A stretch of DNA of 64,000 bases. Origin: Saccharolobus caldissimus (GTDB lineage: Archaea > Thermoproteota > Thermoprotei_A > Sulfolobales > Sulfolobaceae). The translations under genes and the position numbers were made by a program. Positions 9,608 through 18,850 of the stretch are shown piece by piece. Where the stretch lies: NCBI RefSeq assembly GCF_020886315.1, contig NZ_AP025226.1, forward strand, positions 2,506,001 through 2,570,000, given 5' to 3'. The number at the start of each line of letters is the position of its first letter. Positions within the stretch are counted from its first letter, which is position 1. The notes below the pieces were generated by a model. The model searched no databases. It was not told where the DNA came from and was given only the letters and a program-made list of their open reading frames with translations.

Positions 9608-10601
9608 TTAATTCACCTAATCTAATATTTTTACTTATTTTCTTAGCATATCTGTGTACCATCACTACTATTATTATTAAAGCGCCAATTAAAGTTTCAT
9701 ATACATACGAGGATACTCCAGCCAATATCAGACCGTTTTCTATACTCCATATAATGATAGTTCCTATTATACCTCCTAAAACACTACCCTCACCTCCAAA
9801 AAGTGAAGTACCTCCTATTACCGCAGCAGCTATCGAATCTAATTCTAAGTTTCCTCCTTGGTTAGCTATTGCTTGACCGTATAGAGCACTCTCCATCATT
9901 CCCGAGAATCCCGCTAAAACTGCGCATAATATAAACAAAGCTATCTTTACGTAATCTACCTTAATCCCCATAGCCCTTGCTGCGTCTTTATTACCGCCAG
10001 TAGCATATATCCAGTTGCCCCATTGGTGCCTTTCCAATATTAGGTAAAATAGCACTCCGAATATTATAAGCCATATTAATTGTGAGTTAATTAATCCATT
10101 AAAAGCTATACTGCCACTTAAAATTCTCGTAGCAGCTGAAGGTAATATAAAGGGATGAGGCTGTCCCCCAGATATTTGAAGAGCTATACCTAGCCATACG
10201 AAAAGTGTTCCCAGAGTAACTATAAATGAAGGTATTCCAGTTTTTACAGTTATTATCCCGTTCAGAAACCCTATAAGTGCAGCTAAAAGAAGCCCTATAA
10301 CAATTGCTGCTATAGCATTTATACCATCAGACATTAATAACTGAATTACTAGGGGAACTAAGGCAAAAGTTGCAGCTACTGATAAGTCAAACTCTCCTGC
10401 TATCATTAATAGAGTAACTCCTAATACAGTTATCCCATATATGGGTATTACAGTAAATAATACGCTGAGATTACTTAGACTTAAAAAAGATGGGTTCAAC
10501 ATATAAAATAATATCCATAGCACTATAAGAGTAAAAAAAGAGGCAAATTCTTTATTAGATATAATTTTAAAAAAATACATCTGCCTTTTGTTACTTGTCA
10601 T
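9600..10601 (-). CDS. sugar ABC transporter permease, CUT2 (RbsC/XylH-like)
   Basis: About 333 residues with 8-10 hydrophobic segments. CUT2 hallmarks include GEFDLSVAAT near the fourth segment, GxTSLFGGEGSVLGGIIGT and ENGLILAGVSSY near the end. The open frame extends to a TTG at 10613, but ATG at 10601 is preceded by a good GGTGA site (7 bp spacing), so I use 10601. It forms the membrane channel for the sugar delivered by the binding protein at 10617-11648. The gene sits 15 bp after the binding-protein stop, and overlaps the ATPase gene. Acts in the cytoplasmic membrane, probably as a homodimer. Confidence 0.93.
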   Translation of the reverse strand: MTSNKRQMYFFKIISNKEFASFFTLIVLWILFYMLNPSFLSLSNLSVLFTVIPIYGITVLGVTLLMIAGEFDLSVAATFALVPLVIQLLMSDGINAIAAIVIGLLLAALIGFLNGIITVKTGIPSFIVTLGTLFVWLGIALQISGGQPHPFILPSAATRILSGSIAFNGLINSQLIWLIIFGVLFYLILERHQWGNWIYATGGNKDAARAMGIKVDYVKIALFILCAVLAGFSGMMESALYGQAIANQGGNLELDSIAAAVIGGTSLFGGEGSVLGGIIGTIIIWSIENGLILAGVSSYVYETLIGALIIIVVMVHRYAKKISKNIRLGELNE

Positions 10602-10616
10602 TGATTTCACCAAATT

Positions 10617-11648
10617 TTAATAGAATATTCCCTCTTTTACTAAGGGCTCTACTTTTTCTGCAATTTCCTTGGTTATCACATAATTACCTGTATCAACATT
10701 CCAACCACTAAAGTCGTATTTCTTCACCAGCACACCTTGAATTACTGGTAAAAATCCTTGTAAGTAAGGTTGCTGGTCAATAGTTAACGTTACATATCCT
10801 GCCAATATAGCATCTAACACTTGAGGAGTAATGTCAAATGTCGCTACCGGTATCTGGCCTGGTTGAATCCCTAACTTAGGAAATACGTCCATAACTACAG
10901 CTCCTCCGTATCCATTGCTGAGTATTGCTTTAGTATCCGGATTAGCTTCTAAATATGCAGTTATTTGTGATGCCACTTGTGATAAATTAAAACTAGACTC
11001 TATCACATCCCATGTACATCCATACTGTTTTAAGAATTCCTTCATTCCTTCATCTCGTTGTTCTGCCCAAACTTGTCCTGGTCCTTCATTTATAATTACC
11101 ACATGACTACCAGATGGGAAGTATTTACTAAGTGCTTGAGCTTGAACATATCCAGCTTTAACTAAATCCTGACCTATATAAGATATGGCTCCAGTGTACT
11201 CGAAATCGCTTTGCGTAGGAGCGTCAACGTTAACTAAAATTACAATAATACCTTCTTGTGATGCCTGATGTAAATAAGGTTGTACACTTGTATATATATC
11301 TGTAGCAATTAATACGTCTGGATGTTGATTTATTGCTGCTTGTAAATTCGATATTATTTCTGAAACATCTGATGATCCATTTGCTGGCCTGTACATTTTA
11401 CAATTAGCTCCTACTAAACCACATGCATCATAAAATCCTTTCTCTACTACATTTCCAAATACGTTCTCTGGTCCCCAATGACCGTTAAAAATTATATTAA
11501 CTCCTTGACCAAAAGCAGGTGTAGCTGAAGCTACTTTAGTTCCACTTACACGCGAAAGTGACCAGCCAGCTACTCCCCAACCTGCAGCAGCTAAAGCACC
11601 TAAACCAGCCATTCCTATGATAAAATTACGTCTACTTTTATCTACCAT
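10617..11648 (-). CDS. sugar ABC transporter substrate-binding protein, CUT2 (RbsB/XylF-like)
   Basis: About 343 residues. The N-terminus KSRRNFIIGMAGLGALAAAGW has twin arginines before a hydrophobic helix, so Tat-like export and membrane anchoring are likely. The mature part (INVDAPTQSD, LSNGYGGAVVMDVF, ATFDITPQVL, TLTIDQQPYLQGF) is that of periplasmic binding protein type I with the D-Q-P-Y-x-Q-G motif. The longer open frame begins at 11693, but ATG at 11648 gives a proper signal sequence. It heads a three-gene CUT2 operon, and a TTAC-box palindrome lies 53 bp upstream. Ligand probably a pentose or related sugar; not provable here. Confidence 0.92.
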   Translation of the reverse strand: MVDKSRRNFIIGMAGLGALAAAGWGVAGWSLSRVSGTKVASATPAFGQGVNIIFNGHWGPENVFGNVVEKGFYDACGLVGANCKMYRPANGSSDVSEIISNLQAAINQHPDVLIATDIYTSVQPYLHQASQEGIIVILVNVDAPTQSDFEYTGAISYIGQDLVKAGYVQAQALSKYFPSGSHVVIINEGPGQVWAEQRDEGMKEFLKQYGCTWDVIESSFNLSQVASQITAYLEANPDTKAILSNGYGGAVVMDVFPKLGIQPGQIPVATFDITPQVLDAILAGYVTLTIDQQPYLQGFLPVIQGVLVKKYDFSGWNVDTGNYVITKEIAEKVEPLVKEGIFY

Positions 11649-11693
11649 ATTTCCACAAGTAATGAGAGTCTCTAATTGATATTTAAAACACAA

Positions 11694-11709
11694 CTCTTAC
11701 AAGTATGAG
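11694..11709. promoter_or_regulatory. TTAC-box operator between CUT2 operon and SDR operon
   Basis: CTCTTACAAGTATGAG, a near-palindrome centred at 11701.5: 53.5 bp upstream of the binding-protein ATG (11648) and 55 bp upstream of the SDR ATG (11757). On the minus strand it is followed by AGAGTTGTGTTTTA, the same string found after the boxes of the two GlcS-like genes. Confidence 0.65.
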
Positions 11710-11756
11710 GAACATTATAAATTTTTTATATACTAATAAAAGGAACGTGGTCTGAT

Positions 11757-12518
11757 ATGATGGATTTTAGGGATAAAGTTATCTTAGTAACTGGCTCTTC
11801 CTCCGGCATTGGAAGGTCTATTGTTGAGCTATTCGCTAAACTTAACGCAAATGTTGTTGGAATTGATATAAACGATGAATGGGGTAAAGGATTAGAGAGT
11901 GAATTAAGAGACAAGGGACTAAATTTTACACATTTTCATGGTGATGTTGGTAAAATTGATGATTTAAAAAGGGTTGTGGATTACGTTAGTGAGAAGTACG
12001 GTAAGTTAGACGTTCTAGTTAATAATGCAGGTATTGCCGAGTGGAAGTATTTTGAGGAACTCACATATGAGGATTGTGAAAAAGTTATTAGGGTTAATCT
12101 TTTTCCTATAATTTTCTTAACAAAATTCGCTCTACCACTTTTAAAAAAATCCCAAAATGCTAGTATTGTAAACGTGGGTTCGGTTACAGCTGAGAGAGGT
12201 GAGGACAATTTATTATGTTATGCTGCCAGTAAAGGTGGAGTTCACGCTATTACCATTTCTTTAGCTAGGGTTTTAGCTAAATATAACATACGCGTAAATG
12301 CTGTAATACCAGGACCAATCGATACTCCAATTAACTGGGTGAGGACTAGGGGTCCAGAAAAAGAGAAATGGGACCAGTGGATTAAACAAGTAGTTCTTTT
12401 AGGTAGATGGGGCAAGCCAGAAGAAGTAGCCTCTGTTGTAGCCTTCCTAGCCTCAGATTTAGCTACATTCATAACGGGATCATTAGTAGTAGTAGACGGA
12501 GGATACTTAATAAGGTGA
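11757..12518 (+). CDS. short-chain dehydrogenase/reductase
   Basis: A 253-residue classical SDR: cofactor motif TGSSSGIGRS near the N-terminus, an acidic residue at the end of beta-2 (GIDIND) that favours NAD, NNAG, catalytic Ser in NVGSVTAE, and Y-x3-K (YAASKGG). The C-terminus has PGPIDTPINW and ITGSLVVVDGG. Double ATG (11757 and 11760). It is followed without gap by a CoA transferase and a MaoC hydratase, and shares an operator region with the divergent CUT2 sugar operon. It probably oxidises a sugar or hydroxyacyl compound; the pairing with CoA genes favours a hydroxyacyl substrate, the operator a sugar. Confidence 0.9.
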   Translation: MMDFRDKVILVTGSSSGIGRSIVELFAKLNANVVGIDINDEWGKGLESELRDKGLNFTHFHGDVGKIDDLKRVVDYVSEKYGKLDVLVNNAGIAEWKYFEELTYEDCEKVIRVNLFPIIFLTKFALPLLKKSQNASIVNVGSVTAERGEDNLLCYAASKGGVHAITISLARVLAKYNIRVNAVIPGPIDTPINWVRTRGPEKEKWDQWIKQVVLLGRWGKPEEVASVVAFLASDLATFITGSLVVVDGGYLIR

Positions 12519-12522
12519 TTTA

Positions 12523-13698
12523 ATGCAAAAGGGGGCTCTTGAGGGCATTAGGGCTTTAGAATTGGGTATATATCTTAACGGACCTTACATAGGTAGATTG
12601 TTAGCAGAATTAGGAGCTGAAGTAATAAAAATTGAACCTCCATGGGGAGATCCAATGCGAAACTCACCGCCCTTCATTAATGGGGATAGTCTGCATTCAA
12701 TTTATTATAATGTAAATAAAAAATTTATAACATTAAATCTAAAAACGGATAAAGGAAGGGAATTATTTTTAGAATTAGTAAAGAAGAGTGATATAGTAAT
12801 TAGTAATTTTAGACCTGGAACTTTAGAGAAGTTAAAAATAGGATATGATGACTTAGTGAAAGTAAATCCTAAAATAATTCTGGTTTCTTCCACGGGGTAT
12901 GGTTATAATAGTCCATATAAGGATCTACCAGCTTTTGACCCCATAGTTCAAGCATTAAGTGGTATGATGGATTCTACGGGATATCCAGATAGACCTACTA
13001 GAGCGGGCATGGCAATCTTGGATTTCACTACTGCAGCTTACGCAGTTATTGCAGTTCTAGCTGCGTTATTATATAGGGAAAGAACTGGAAGAGGTCAGTT
13101 CATAGATATGAGCATGTATGACGTATCTTTAACCCTTTCAATGCAGTCCTTAACTTACATATTTTTGGGTCATCATCCTAGGGTTGGTCCAACAAGTTTA
13201 GTATTCTCTCCAGAATACTTATATGAGGCTAAGGACGGTTATGTATATGTAATAATTCCCACTGACGAGGCTTGGAGGAATTTAGCTAAAAAAATGGGAA
13301 GAGACGATTTAATTAATAATCCTAGATATAAGACTGTTGCGGATAGGGTAGCCCATAGGGATGAAATAAATAAAATAGTTCAAGATTACTTCAAAAATTT
13401 AACTAAAGATGAAATTGTTAGAATTGTAATAGAGTGCGGTGGTGCTGCAGCTCCCGTTAGGGAATTAAAGGAGCAATTTGAGGATCCTCATGTTAAGGCT
13501 AGAAATATGTTTGTAGAGTTTTTACTTAACGGAAATAAAATAATAGTGCCAGGCTCACCTTTTAAGATGAGTGAAACTCCTGGAGTAGTTAAATGGCCTG
13601 GTTTACCTAAAGGTTATCATAATGAAGAAATTTATAGTGAATTACTTGGTTTATCTAAGGATGAAATAGAAAAATTAAGAATGGAAGGTGTAATTTGA
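12523..13698 (+). CDS. CoA transferase, class III (CaiB/BaiF family)
   Basis: A full 391-residue class III CoA transferase: N-terminal LEGIRALELG, then AELGAEVIKIEPPWGDPMR with the conserved Asp region, FDPIVQALSGMM, and a middle KDGYVYVIIPTDEAW. The closing LLGLSKDEIEKLR is typical. It starts 4 bp after the SDR stop, with the ribosome site AAGGTGAT overlapping the SDR stop codon, so translation is coupled. It would exchange CoA between two carboxylates in the cytoplasm. The gene order SDR, CoA transferase, MaoC hydratase looks like degradation of a branched or hydroxylated acid. Confidence 0.92.
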   Translation: MQKGALEGIRALELGIYLNGPYIGRLLAELGAEVIKIEPPWGDPMRNSPPFINGDSLHSIYYNVNKKFITLNLKTDKGRELFLELVKKSDIVISNFRPGTLEKLKIGYDDLVKVNPKIILVSSTGYGYNSPYKDLPAFDPIVQALSGMMDSTGYPDRPTRAGMAILDFTTAAYAVIAVLAALLYRERTGRGQFIDMSMYDVSLTLSMQSLTYIFLGHHPRVGPTSLVFSPEYLYEAKDGYVYVIIPTDEAWRNLAKKMGRDDLINNPRYKTVADRVAHRDEINKIVQDYFKNLTKDEIVRIVIECGGAAAPVRELKEQFEDPHVKARNMFVEFLLNGNKIIVPGSPFKMSETPGVVKWPGLPKGYHNEEIYSELLGLSKDEIEKLRMEGVI

Positions 13699-13699
13699 A

Positions 13700-14122
13700 G
13701 TGGAATATAAGGTGGGGTATAAGTTTACCACTAAGAGAAGGACAATTACTGACGCTGATATTATATTATTCGCAGGTTTAACAGGTGACTGGCATCCAGC
13801 ACATTTGGATGATATTTACGCTAAAAATTCAATATTTGGTAAAAGAGTTGCACATGGTTTTTTAACCCTTTCTATTCTTCAAGGTTTGCTAGCTCAACAT
13901 AAAATAGTTGAAGATATAATAGCATTATTAGGAATAAATAACGTTAAGTTTAAGTCTCCAGTTTTCGTAGGAGATACGATATGGTCAGAGTGTGAAATAA
14001 CTGATAGTAGGGAGAGCAAGAGTAGGCCAGGAAATTTAATCGTTACGATTCATTGTATCGGAAGGAAACAAGATAATACCGAGATTTTAGAGTATGACAT
14101 AGTAGAGTTAATGAAGTTTTAA
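13700..14122 (+). CDS. MaoC-family hydratase/dehydratase
   Basis: A 140-residue hot-dog-fold protein. The catalytic hydratase-2 motif is LTGDWHPAHLDDIYAK (Asp and His dyad), followed by GKRVAHGFLTLSILQGL, as in R-specific enoyl-CoA hydratases. The C-terminus NVKFKSPVFVGDTIW is also standard. The GTG start at 13700 lies one base after the CoA transferase stop. Hydrates or dehydrates a 2-enoyl-CoA or mesaconyl-type CoA ester in the cytoplasm. Last gene of the SDR/CoA-transferase operon; a convergent gene follows. Confidence 0.92.
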   Translation: MEYKVGYKFTTKRRTITDADIILFAGLTGDWHPAHLDDIYAKNSIFGKRVAHGFLTLSILQGLLAQHKIVEDIIALLGINNVKFKSPVFVGDTIWSECEITDSRESKSRPGNLIVTIHCIGRKQDNTEILEYDIVELMKF

Positions 14123-14142
14123 TTAAAAGTAAATTATAAACA

Positions 14143-15126
14143 TTATTTAATACTAAATTTCAATAAAGTTTCAATTTTTGAGTTAGCTTTTATAACTTCT
14201 GCAGTCCCTAATTTAACTTGCTCAGATAATCCTGTAGCAGGCCAACTAGTTGTTATCTCTAGAGATGTAGCGTAAATTGTACCATACCAAGGATCTTCTG
14301 GCCCACCACCTATTGGCCTCCATATCCATAGCGATTTGAACAAAGAATTTTCGTATTCTGCTTCAAAAGTAATTTTTCTCTTCTCATTAATTATTTTAAA
14401 CCATCCTCTTTTCATTTTGGGCACATAAATTAAGTCGTTAGTATTTTGAGAACCTTTTGGTGGATATCTCGATAAATCATACATTTTGCCATCTTTGCCC
14501 TTTACCATTGGCCATTCTCCTCTAAATCCAGCTTCAAATTGGGAGTATTTTAGGCCTAAATATTTATCAACCTCTATCTCAGTATTATTAGGAAGTTCTA
14601 TGAATGTCGAGTCATCTAAAAAATCTCCACCAAATGTAGGGTGATGGAGCCATGAAAAGTATAAATCTATTGGAGCTAAATTAACTACTTTCTCCCACAG
14701 TAAGATCTCATTCTTATTTAACGATATTCTTCTATAAAGTTTTAGGGGATATCGCTTTAATTGAACTATTAACAAGATAGAATTAGGATCTTTCTCCTCA
14801 TCATATTCAACTTTCCAGGGTAAATAGGGGGTTTCACCATGAAGGCCCCACGAAACTCCTAATAAATTTGTCTTATAGCCTGCATTAGGAAAAACTTCAA
14901 ACCATCCTCCAATAAAGAAGGTATGTAGTGGGTCTTCTCTAGGAAAATCTTCTTTAAATTTCCAAGGTAATTCTAATTCCTTATAATGGTGGTACATTAA
15001 CTCATAACCATTATATTTAATACTCCATATTATTCCTCCCATTTCTGGTAATATCGATATATTTAATATATCATTATTTAAAATGCAGAGTTTAATCCCA
15101 TTATAACTCCAATTACAATCTATCAT
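14143..15126 (-). CDS. aldose 1-epimerase superfamily protein (galactose mutarotase-like fold)
   Basis: About 327 residues. Motifs such as ISILPEMGGIIWSI, FIGGWFEVFPNAG, SWGLHGETPYLPW and SWLHHPTFGGDFL have the His and Glu residues used by mutarotase-like sugar-binding proteins (DUF4432/aldose epimerase clan). It may interconvert sugar anomers or bind a sugar acid. The open frame allows ATG at 15132 or 15126. The TTAC-box is centred 44.5 bp before 15126, the distance seen for the other genes with this box, so I prefer 15126. Separated by ~54 bp from the MFS porter gene and on the same strand, but with its own promoter. Confidence 0.8.
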   Translation of the reverse strand: MIDCNWSYNGIKLCILNNDILNISILPEMGGIIWSIKYNGYELMYHHYKELELPWKFKEDFPREDPLHTFFIGGWFEVFPNAGYKTNLLGVSWGLHGETPYLPWKVEYDEEKDPNSILLIVQLKRYPLKLYRRISLNKNEILLWEKVVNLAPIDLYFSWLHHPTFGGDFLDDSTFIELPNNTEIEVDKYLGLKYSQFEAGFRGEWPMVKGKDGKMYDLSRYPPKGSQNTNDLIYVPKMKRGWFKIINEKRKITFEAEYENSLFKSLWIWRPIGGGPEDPWYGTIYATSLEITTSWPATGLSEQVKLGTAEVIKANSKIETLLKFSIK

Positions 15127-15162
15127 AGGCATAATGAGTTTAAAATAAAATAAAAAAGTAAT

Positions 15163-15178
15163 ATCTTATATGTAAGAT
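15163..15178. promoter_or_regulatory. TTAC-box operator upstream of the aldose-epimerase-like gene
   Basis: ATCTTATATGTAAGAT, palindromic but for one central pair, centred at 15170.5. It lies between the end of the MFS porter gene and the aldose-epimerase-like gene, followed on the minus strand by an AT-rich TATA region. Confidence 0.65.
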
Positions 15179-15179
15179 G

Positions 15180-16565
15180 TTAAGCCTTGCGTAATTTTGA
15201 ATACCATAGCTCCTTAGATAACTCTTCTAAACTCTTTCCCTTTGTTTCTGGCGTTAAAAACCAGAAGAATAATATACCTAATGCGGATATTATACCGTAT
15301 ATTAAGAACACATAAGATATTCCTATCGAATATAGTAATATAGGAAATGTGAATGAAACTACGAAGTCACCTATCCATACAAAAAACGCAAGTATACTAG
15401 AACCCCTGCCTCTTAATGCAGTAGGAAAGATTTCTGGCATTATATCCCATAATACTGGACCAGACCCGATTTCGAAGAAAAATAGATATATCATTGTAGC
15501 TGCTAATAATGATAAGCCAGCTATATAACTAGTTAGTGATACTAACCAACTGCCTAAAAGTAAAGTTATGGCCATGCCTATAAAACTTATTACTAGCGAT
15601 AACTTTCTTCCTATTCTATCCACTAGTAGAAATTGTGCTAGAAAAACTGGATAGAGATTACCGAATCCAGTAACCCAACCAGCAGTAAAAGTAGCAGACG
15701 TAGGAGAATAACCTAAATGCTCGAATATAGTAGCAGAATAATAAATAAATACATTTATTCCATCAAATTGTTGAAACAAAGCCGCACCAATTGCGAAGAG
15801 GGTAATTGGAAGAACAGCTTTTCTAAATAGGTCTTTTGCTGAAAATTGGCTTTCAAACTCTTGTAATTTTCTAACTTTCTGAATTGCAGTTTGATCAACT
15901 ATTAGTCCAAATCGTTTTAAGGCTTGATTAAGTTCATTAACTTTATTCTTAATTATCGCAAATCTAGGGCTTTCTGGCATATAAAACCTAAAAGCTGCTA
16001 TTATAATTCCTGGTATTGCACCCAATCCTATCATAAGTCTCCAATTACCAGAGAATGATAAAGCATATCCTACCCAATATGAAACAAATATTCCTACAAC
16101 TATCATTAATTGCTGAAAAGTTAGTAATCTTCCTCTAGTATTTTTAGGAGCGAACTCAGCTATATAAACAGGTCCTATAACCGAGTCAACGCCAATAGCG
16201 AAACCTAGAATCGTTCTCGTTACCACAAACATAAAATCATTAATTGATAATGCTAGTAGAATAGCGAAAATAGTGAATATAAGCGCATCCATAATTAGTG
16301 TGTATTTTCTACCTAGATAATCGCTAATGATACCTGAAGAGATAGCACCAATTGCAGCACCTAAAGTCACACTAGCTACACTTAATCCGATTAAAAATGA
16401 TGTTAAGTGTAATGTTTGTTCCGCGAAAATTATAGCATCCCCTATAATTCCAGTATCATAACCGAATAAGAACCCGCCTAAACCACCAAGTATTGCTAAA
16501 ATATATTTTACTATATCAGTCTTTGATTCATCTAACATCTTTAAAATTTCTATTTCTTCTGCCAT
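15180..16565 (-). CDS. MFS sugar porter
   Basis: About 461 residues and 12 predicted membrane helices. Sugar-porter signatures are present: GGFLFGYDTGIIGDA in helix 1, the loop motif SDYLGRKYTLIM, PESPRF after helix 6, QFDGINVFIYYSA in helix 7, VDRIGRK, and PETKG near the C-terminus. The frame is open to TTG 16586, but ATG at 16565 (MAEEIEIL) is the usual short N-terminus and places the operator 45.5 bp upstream. It imports a sugar or sugar acid by proton symport. The cognate substrate is not evident; it shares an operator type with the dehydratases nearby. Confidence 0.92.
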   Translation of the reverse strand: MAEEIEILKMLDESKTDIVKYILAILGGLGGFLFGYDTGIIGDAIIFAEQTLHLTSFLIGLSVASVTLGAAIGAISSGIISDYLGRKYTLIMDALIFTIFAILLALSINDFMFVVTRTILGFAIGVDSVIGPVYIAEFAPKNTRGRLLTFQQLMIVVGIFVSYWVGYALSFSGNWRLMIGLGAIPGIIIAAFRFYMPESPRFAIIKNKVNELNQALKRFGLIVDQTAIQKVRKLQEFESQFSAKDLFRKAVLPITLFAIGAALFQQFDGINVFIYYSATIFEHLGYSPTSATFTAGWVTGFGNLYPVFLAQFLLVDRIGRKLSLVISFIGMAITLLLGSWLVSLTSYIAGLSLLAATMIYLFFFEIGSGPVLWDIMPEIFPTALRGRGSSILAFFVWIGDFVVSFTFPILLYSIGISYVFLIYGIISALGILFFWFLTPETKGKSLEELSKELWYSKLRKA

Positions 16566-16602
16566 TATGCAGTTAATGATAACCAATGTAAATAAAACTT
16601 AG

Positions 16603-16618
16603 ATATTACATGTAAGAG
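16603..16618. promoter_or_regulatory. TTAC-box operator upstream of the MFS porter
   Basis: ATATTACATGTAAGAG with perfect core TTACATGTAA, centred at 16610.5, 45.5 bp upstream of ATG 16565. A 20-bp stretch around it (atattacatgtaagagtttt) recurs unchanged upstream of the APC permease at 46813-46832. Confidence 0.7.
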
Positions 16619-16772
16619 TTTTTACGTGCTCAGTTAGCTAAAATATTTAGATATTAAATTCGATTAATCTAAATTTATTATAATTGAATTTTATAGCATA
16701 TAATTCTAAGAATTAAAAACATCATAATTTAGAAAAAGAAAGAATTTTGATAAAGAAACATTTATATCCTAG

Positions 16773-17432
16773 TTGAGTGAAACGAATATTGTGATAAAAG
16801 TTTATATTGAAGTTTGCCATCATGGCGATTGGACTGAGAAAACTGAAAATTCTGAGATGAAAATCTATGGTATAAATCATCTTATAGATCCTATAAATAA
16901 ATATAACATTGAAATTCTTTTATTTTATGGTAAAAATCAAGGTAAATTCCTTAAAAATATAAAAAATCATAGGAATATTCTTGATATTATTGAATATAAT
17001 GAAATTAAGAGGAATATTTATAAAGTAGTATTAAAAGGTAATTATGAAGATTCTATTAGAAAGTCTTTATTTGAGAGTAGAGCTATAACATTATCTACCA
17101 TTATTGAAGATGGAATAGAGAAATATAATTTATTATTCTTATCTAATAATGATATGGAAAAATTAAGAAAATCTCTAGAAGATAAACCTAATGTGACGGT
17201 TTTGCACTTTAAATTACTTGATTTAAACATTATGAATTCACTTCAACTTTTAACTCCATTGGAATATGAGATTATGGTTAGAGCATTAAATAAGGGATTT
17301 TTTGAAAATCCTAGAAAAATATCATTAGAGGAACTTAGCGAGGAATTTGGAATAAGTAAAGCAACATTAAATTTTCATATTAGGAAGGCATTGAAAAAAA
17401 TATTATATTTATTTTTATATCAATATGGATGA
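16773..17432 (+). CDS. HTH_10 transcription regulator
   Basis: A 219-residue paralogue of the other HTH_10 proteins here. N-terminal signature CHHGDW, C-terminal LTPLEYEIMVRALNKGFFENP followed by the helix-turn-helix LEELSEEFGISKATLNFHIRKALKK. Start is TTG at 16773, ~15 bp after a TATA-like aacatttatatc, so the transcript is probably nearly leaderless. It stands between the MFS porter and a glucarate-dehydratase-like gene, and its last 13 bases overlap the end of the latter, tail to tail. Likely regulator of adjacent sugar-acid genes. Note the very short base spacing to its convergent neighbour, which may matter for antisense effects. Confidence 0.85.
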   Translation: MSETNIVIKVYIEVCHHGDWTEKTENSEMKIYGINHLIDPINKYNIEILLFYGKNQGKFLKNIKNHRNILDIIEYNEIKRNIYKVVLKGNYEDSIRKSLFESRAITLSTIIEDGIEKYNLLFLSNNDMEKLRKSLEDKPNVTVLHFKLLDLNIMNSLQLLTPLEYEIMVRALNKGFFENPRKISLEELSEEFGISKATLNFHIRKALKKILYLFLYQYG

Positions 17433-18622
17433 CATTTACAGTTAATAAAACTTCTTCTGGGTATCATTACAATTTCCTTAGTAAGTTCCACTTGATGATA
17501 CGTATATTCTCCTTCTTCTTCATATAATCGTTGATATTTATCTATTTTATTCTCATCTACATCAACACCTAAGCCCGGCTCTGTGGGTACTTTTATCTTA
17601 CCTTCAGATATTTTAAAGGGCCTTTTGATTATATCATCAGATAAGTGTATATAATGTGTATCTATCGCATAAGCTAAATTTGGCGAAGCAGATGCAGCGT
17701 GTAGCATAGCGGCAAGGGCTATTCCAGTCTCAGTAGGGCTATGCATACCTAATTCAAGTCCTAGACTCCATAGGCTAGCAGATAATTCTAAGAAGCCGTA
17801 AATTCCGTACCACCAATGAGGATCTCCTAAAACTATATCTACAGCGTCTCTCAAAAATACATTGGGTAAATCCTCAAATTTGGTCGCTACAGTATTCGTA
17901 GCTACTGGATACTTGCTTAATTCTCTGAAAGCTTTTAGACCATTAGTAGTCCATACTGGATCCTCAAAATACTCGATGTTTACTCCCTCTAAGCTTCTGG
18001 CTACATAAAGGGCCTCAGATAGACTCCATGCACCATTAGGGTCTAATCTGAATTTGATATAGGGTAATCTCTCAGCAAGTTCCTTAACTACATCTATTTC
18101 ATGTTTAGGTGAGAATACGCCAGTTTTCAATTTTACTACTTTAAACCCGCCCTCCTTCACGATTTTCTCAACTTTATTAACTAATTCTTGTACTGTTAAC
18201 GTGTTTGGAGTAGGAAATATATATGCTGAAACTTCTATTTCATCTCTTACCTTACCTCCTATTAGGTCAGAAATCGATATTCCAAGAGCTTTTCCTTTAA
18301 TGTCTAAAAGAGCAGTTTCTATTGGGAACCATATTTGAGGCAATAGTTGATTATAATATGTAGCAGATATTGGTGATGCAATTTTCCATCTTAACCTTCT
18401 TATATTAAGATCTTCACCTATTAATAATGTTTTTAGTTTTTCTATCATAGGTGATAAGGAATATCCCCCTCCACCAGTTTCTCCATAGCCTATAATACCT
18501 TCATCAGTTTCTATTTTCACTATAGTAAAAATAAGCCTACCTGGATGTTCTCCTACACCATGAAGTAATTTATCTTTTAGAGGTATTGCAATTGTCTTAG
18601 TTTCTAAGTTTTTTATTTTCAT
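17420..18622 (-). CDS. enolase-superfamily acid-sugar dehydratase (glucarate dehydratase-like)
   Basis: 400 residues of the mandelate-racemase/enolase superfamily. KLKTG (164-168) supplies the catalytic Lys; DPNGAW (194-199), the FEDP segment (219-222) and NTVATKFED (243-251) match the GudD family; GDPHWWYG (266-273) and MHSPTETG (293-300) give the catalytic Asp-His pair. The late IDTHYIHL and VPTEPGLGVDVDE also resemble glucarate dehydratase. It would dehydrate an aldaric or aldonic acid to a 2-keto-3-deoxy acid using Mg2+. Its ATG overlaps the stop of a 64-codon frame (ATGA), so expression may be coupled. C-terminal tail CKCHPY is unusual. Confidence 0.87.
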   Translation of the reverse strand: MKIKNLETKTIAIPLKDKLLHGVGEHPGRLIFTIVKIETDEGIIGYGETGGGGYSLSPMIEKLKTLLIGEDLNIRRLRWKIASPISATYYNQLLPQIWFPIETALLDIKGKALGISISDLIGGKVRDEIEVSAYIFPTPNTLTVQELVNKVEKIVKEGGFKVVKLKTGVFSPKHEIDVVKELAERLPYIKFRLDPNGAWSLSEALYVARSLEGVNIEYFEDPVWTTNGLKAFRELSKYPVATNTVATKFEDLPNVFLRDAVDIVLGDPHWWYGIYGFLELSASLWSLGLELGMHSPTETGIALAAMLHAASASPNLAYAIDTHYIHLSDDIIKRPFKISEGKIKVPTEPGLGVDVDENKIDKYQRLYEEEGEYTYHQVELTKEIVMIPRRSFINCKCHPY

Positions 18623-18813
18623 AAATCTCTACCTCTTACGAAAGCCAACTTGATATGTAATATATAAAATATTATATTTGATATTAATAATTTGCCTTTA
18701 ATTTCGTCTTTATAGATCTTATCACATTTTTGAAAATTATTGCCTTTAATCTTCCCTTGATTTAAAATACTTAGCAATCTTCTACTGTTTTGGAAAATAA
18801 GTCTTACTTTCAT
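18619..18813 (-). CDS. small basic open frame upstream of the glucarate-dehydratase-like gene
   Basis: 64 codons, starting ATG 18813 and ending in an ATGA overlap with the dehydratase start. The product is rich in Lys/Arg/Ile and has no recognisable domain. A half TTAC-box (GTAAGAG) is centred 43.5 bp upstream of its start, the same distance as at other genes, which hints that transcription begins here. It could be a leader peptide, a decayed gene or just transcribed 5' region. Coding status doubtful. Confidence 0.3.
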   Translation of the reverse strand: MKVRLIFQNSRRLLSILNQGKIKGNNFQKCDKIYKDEIKGKLLISNIIFYILHIKLAFVRGRDL

Positions 18814-18850
18814 AATGCTTAATTACCTAAATATATTTAAAAAGCTTGCA

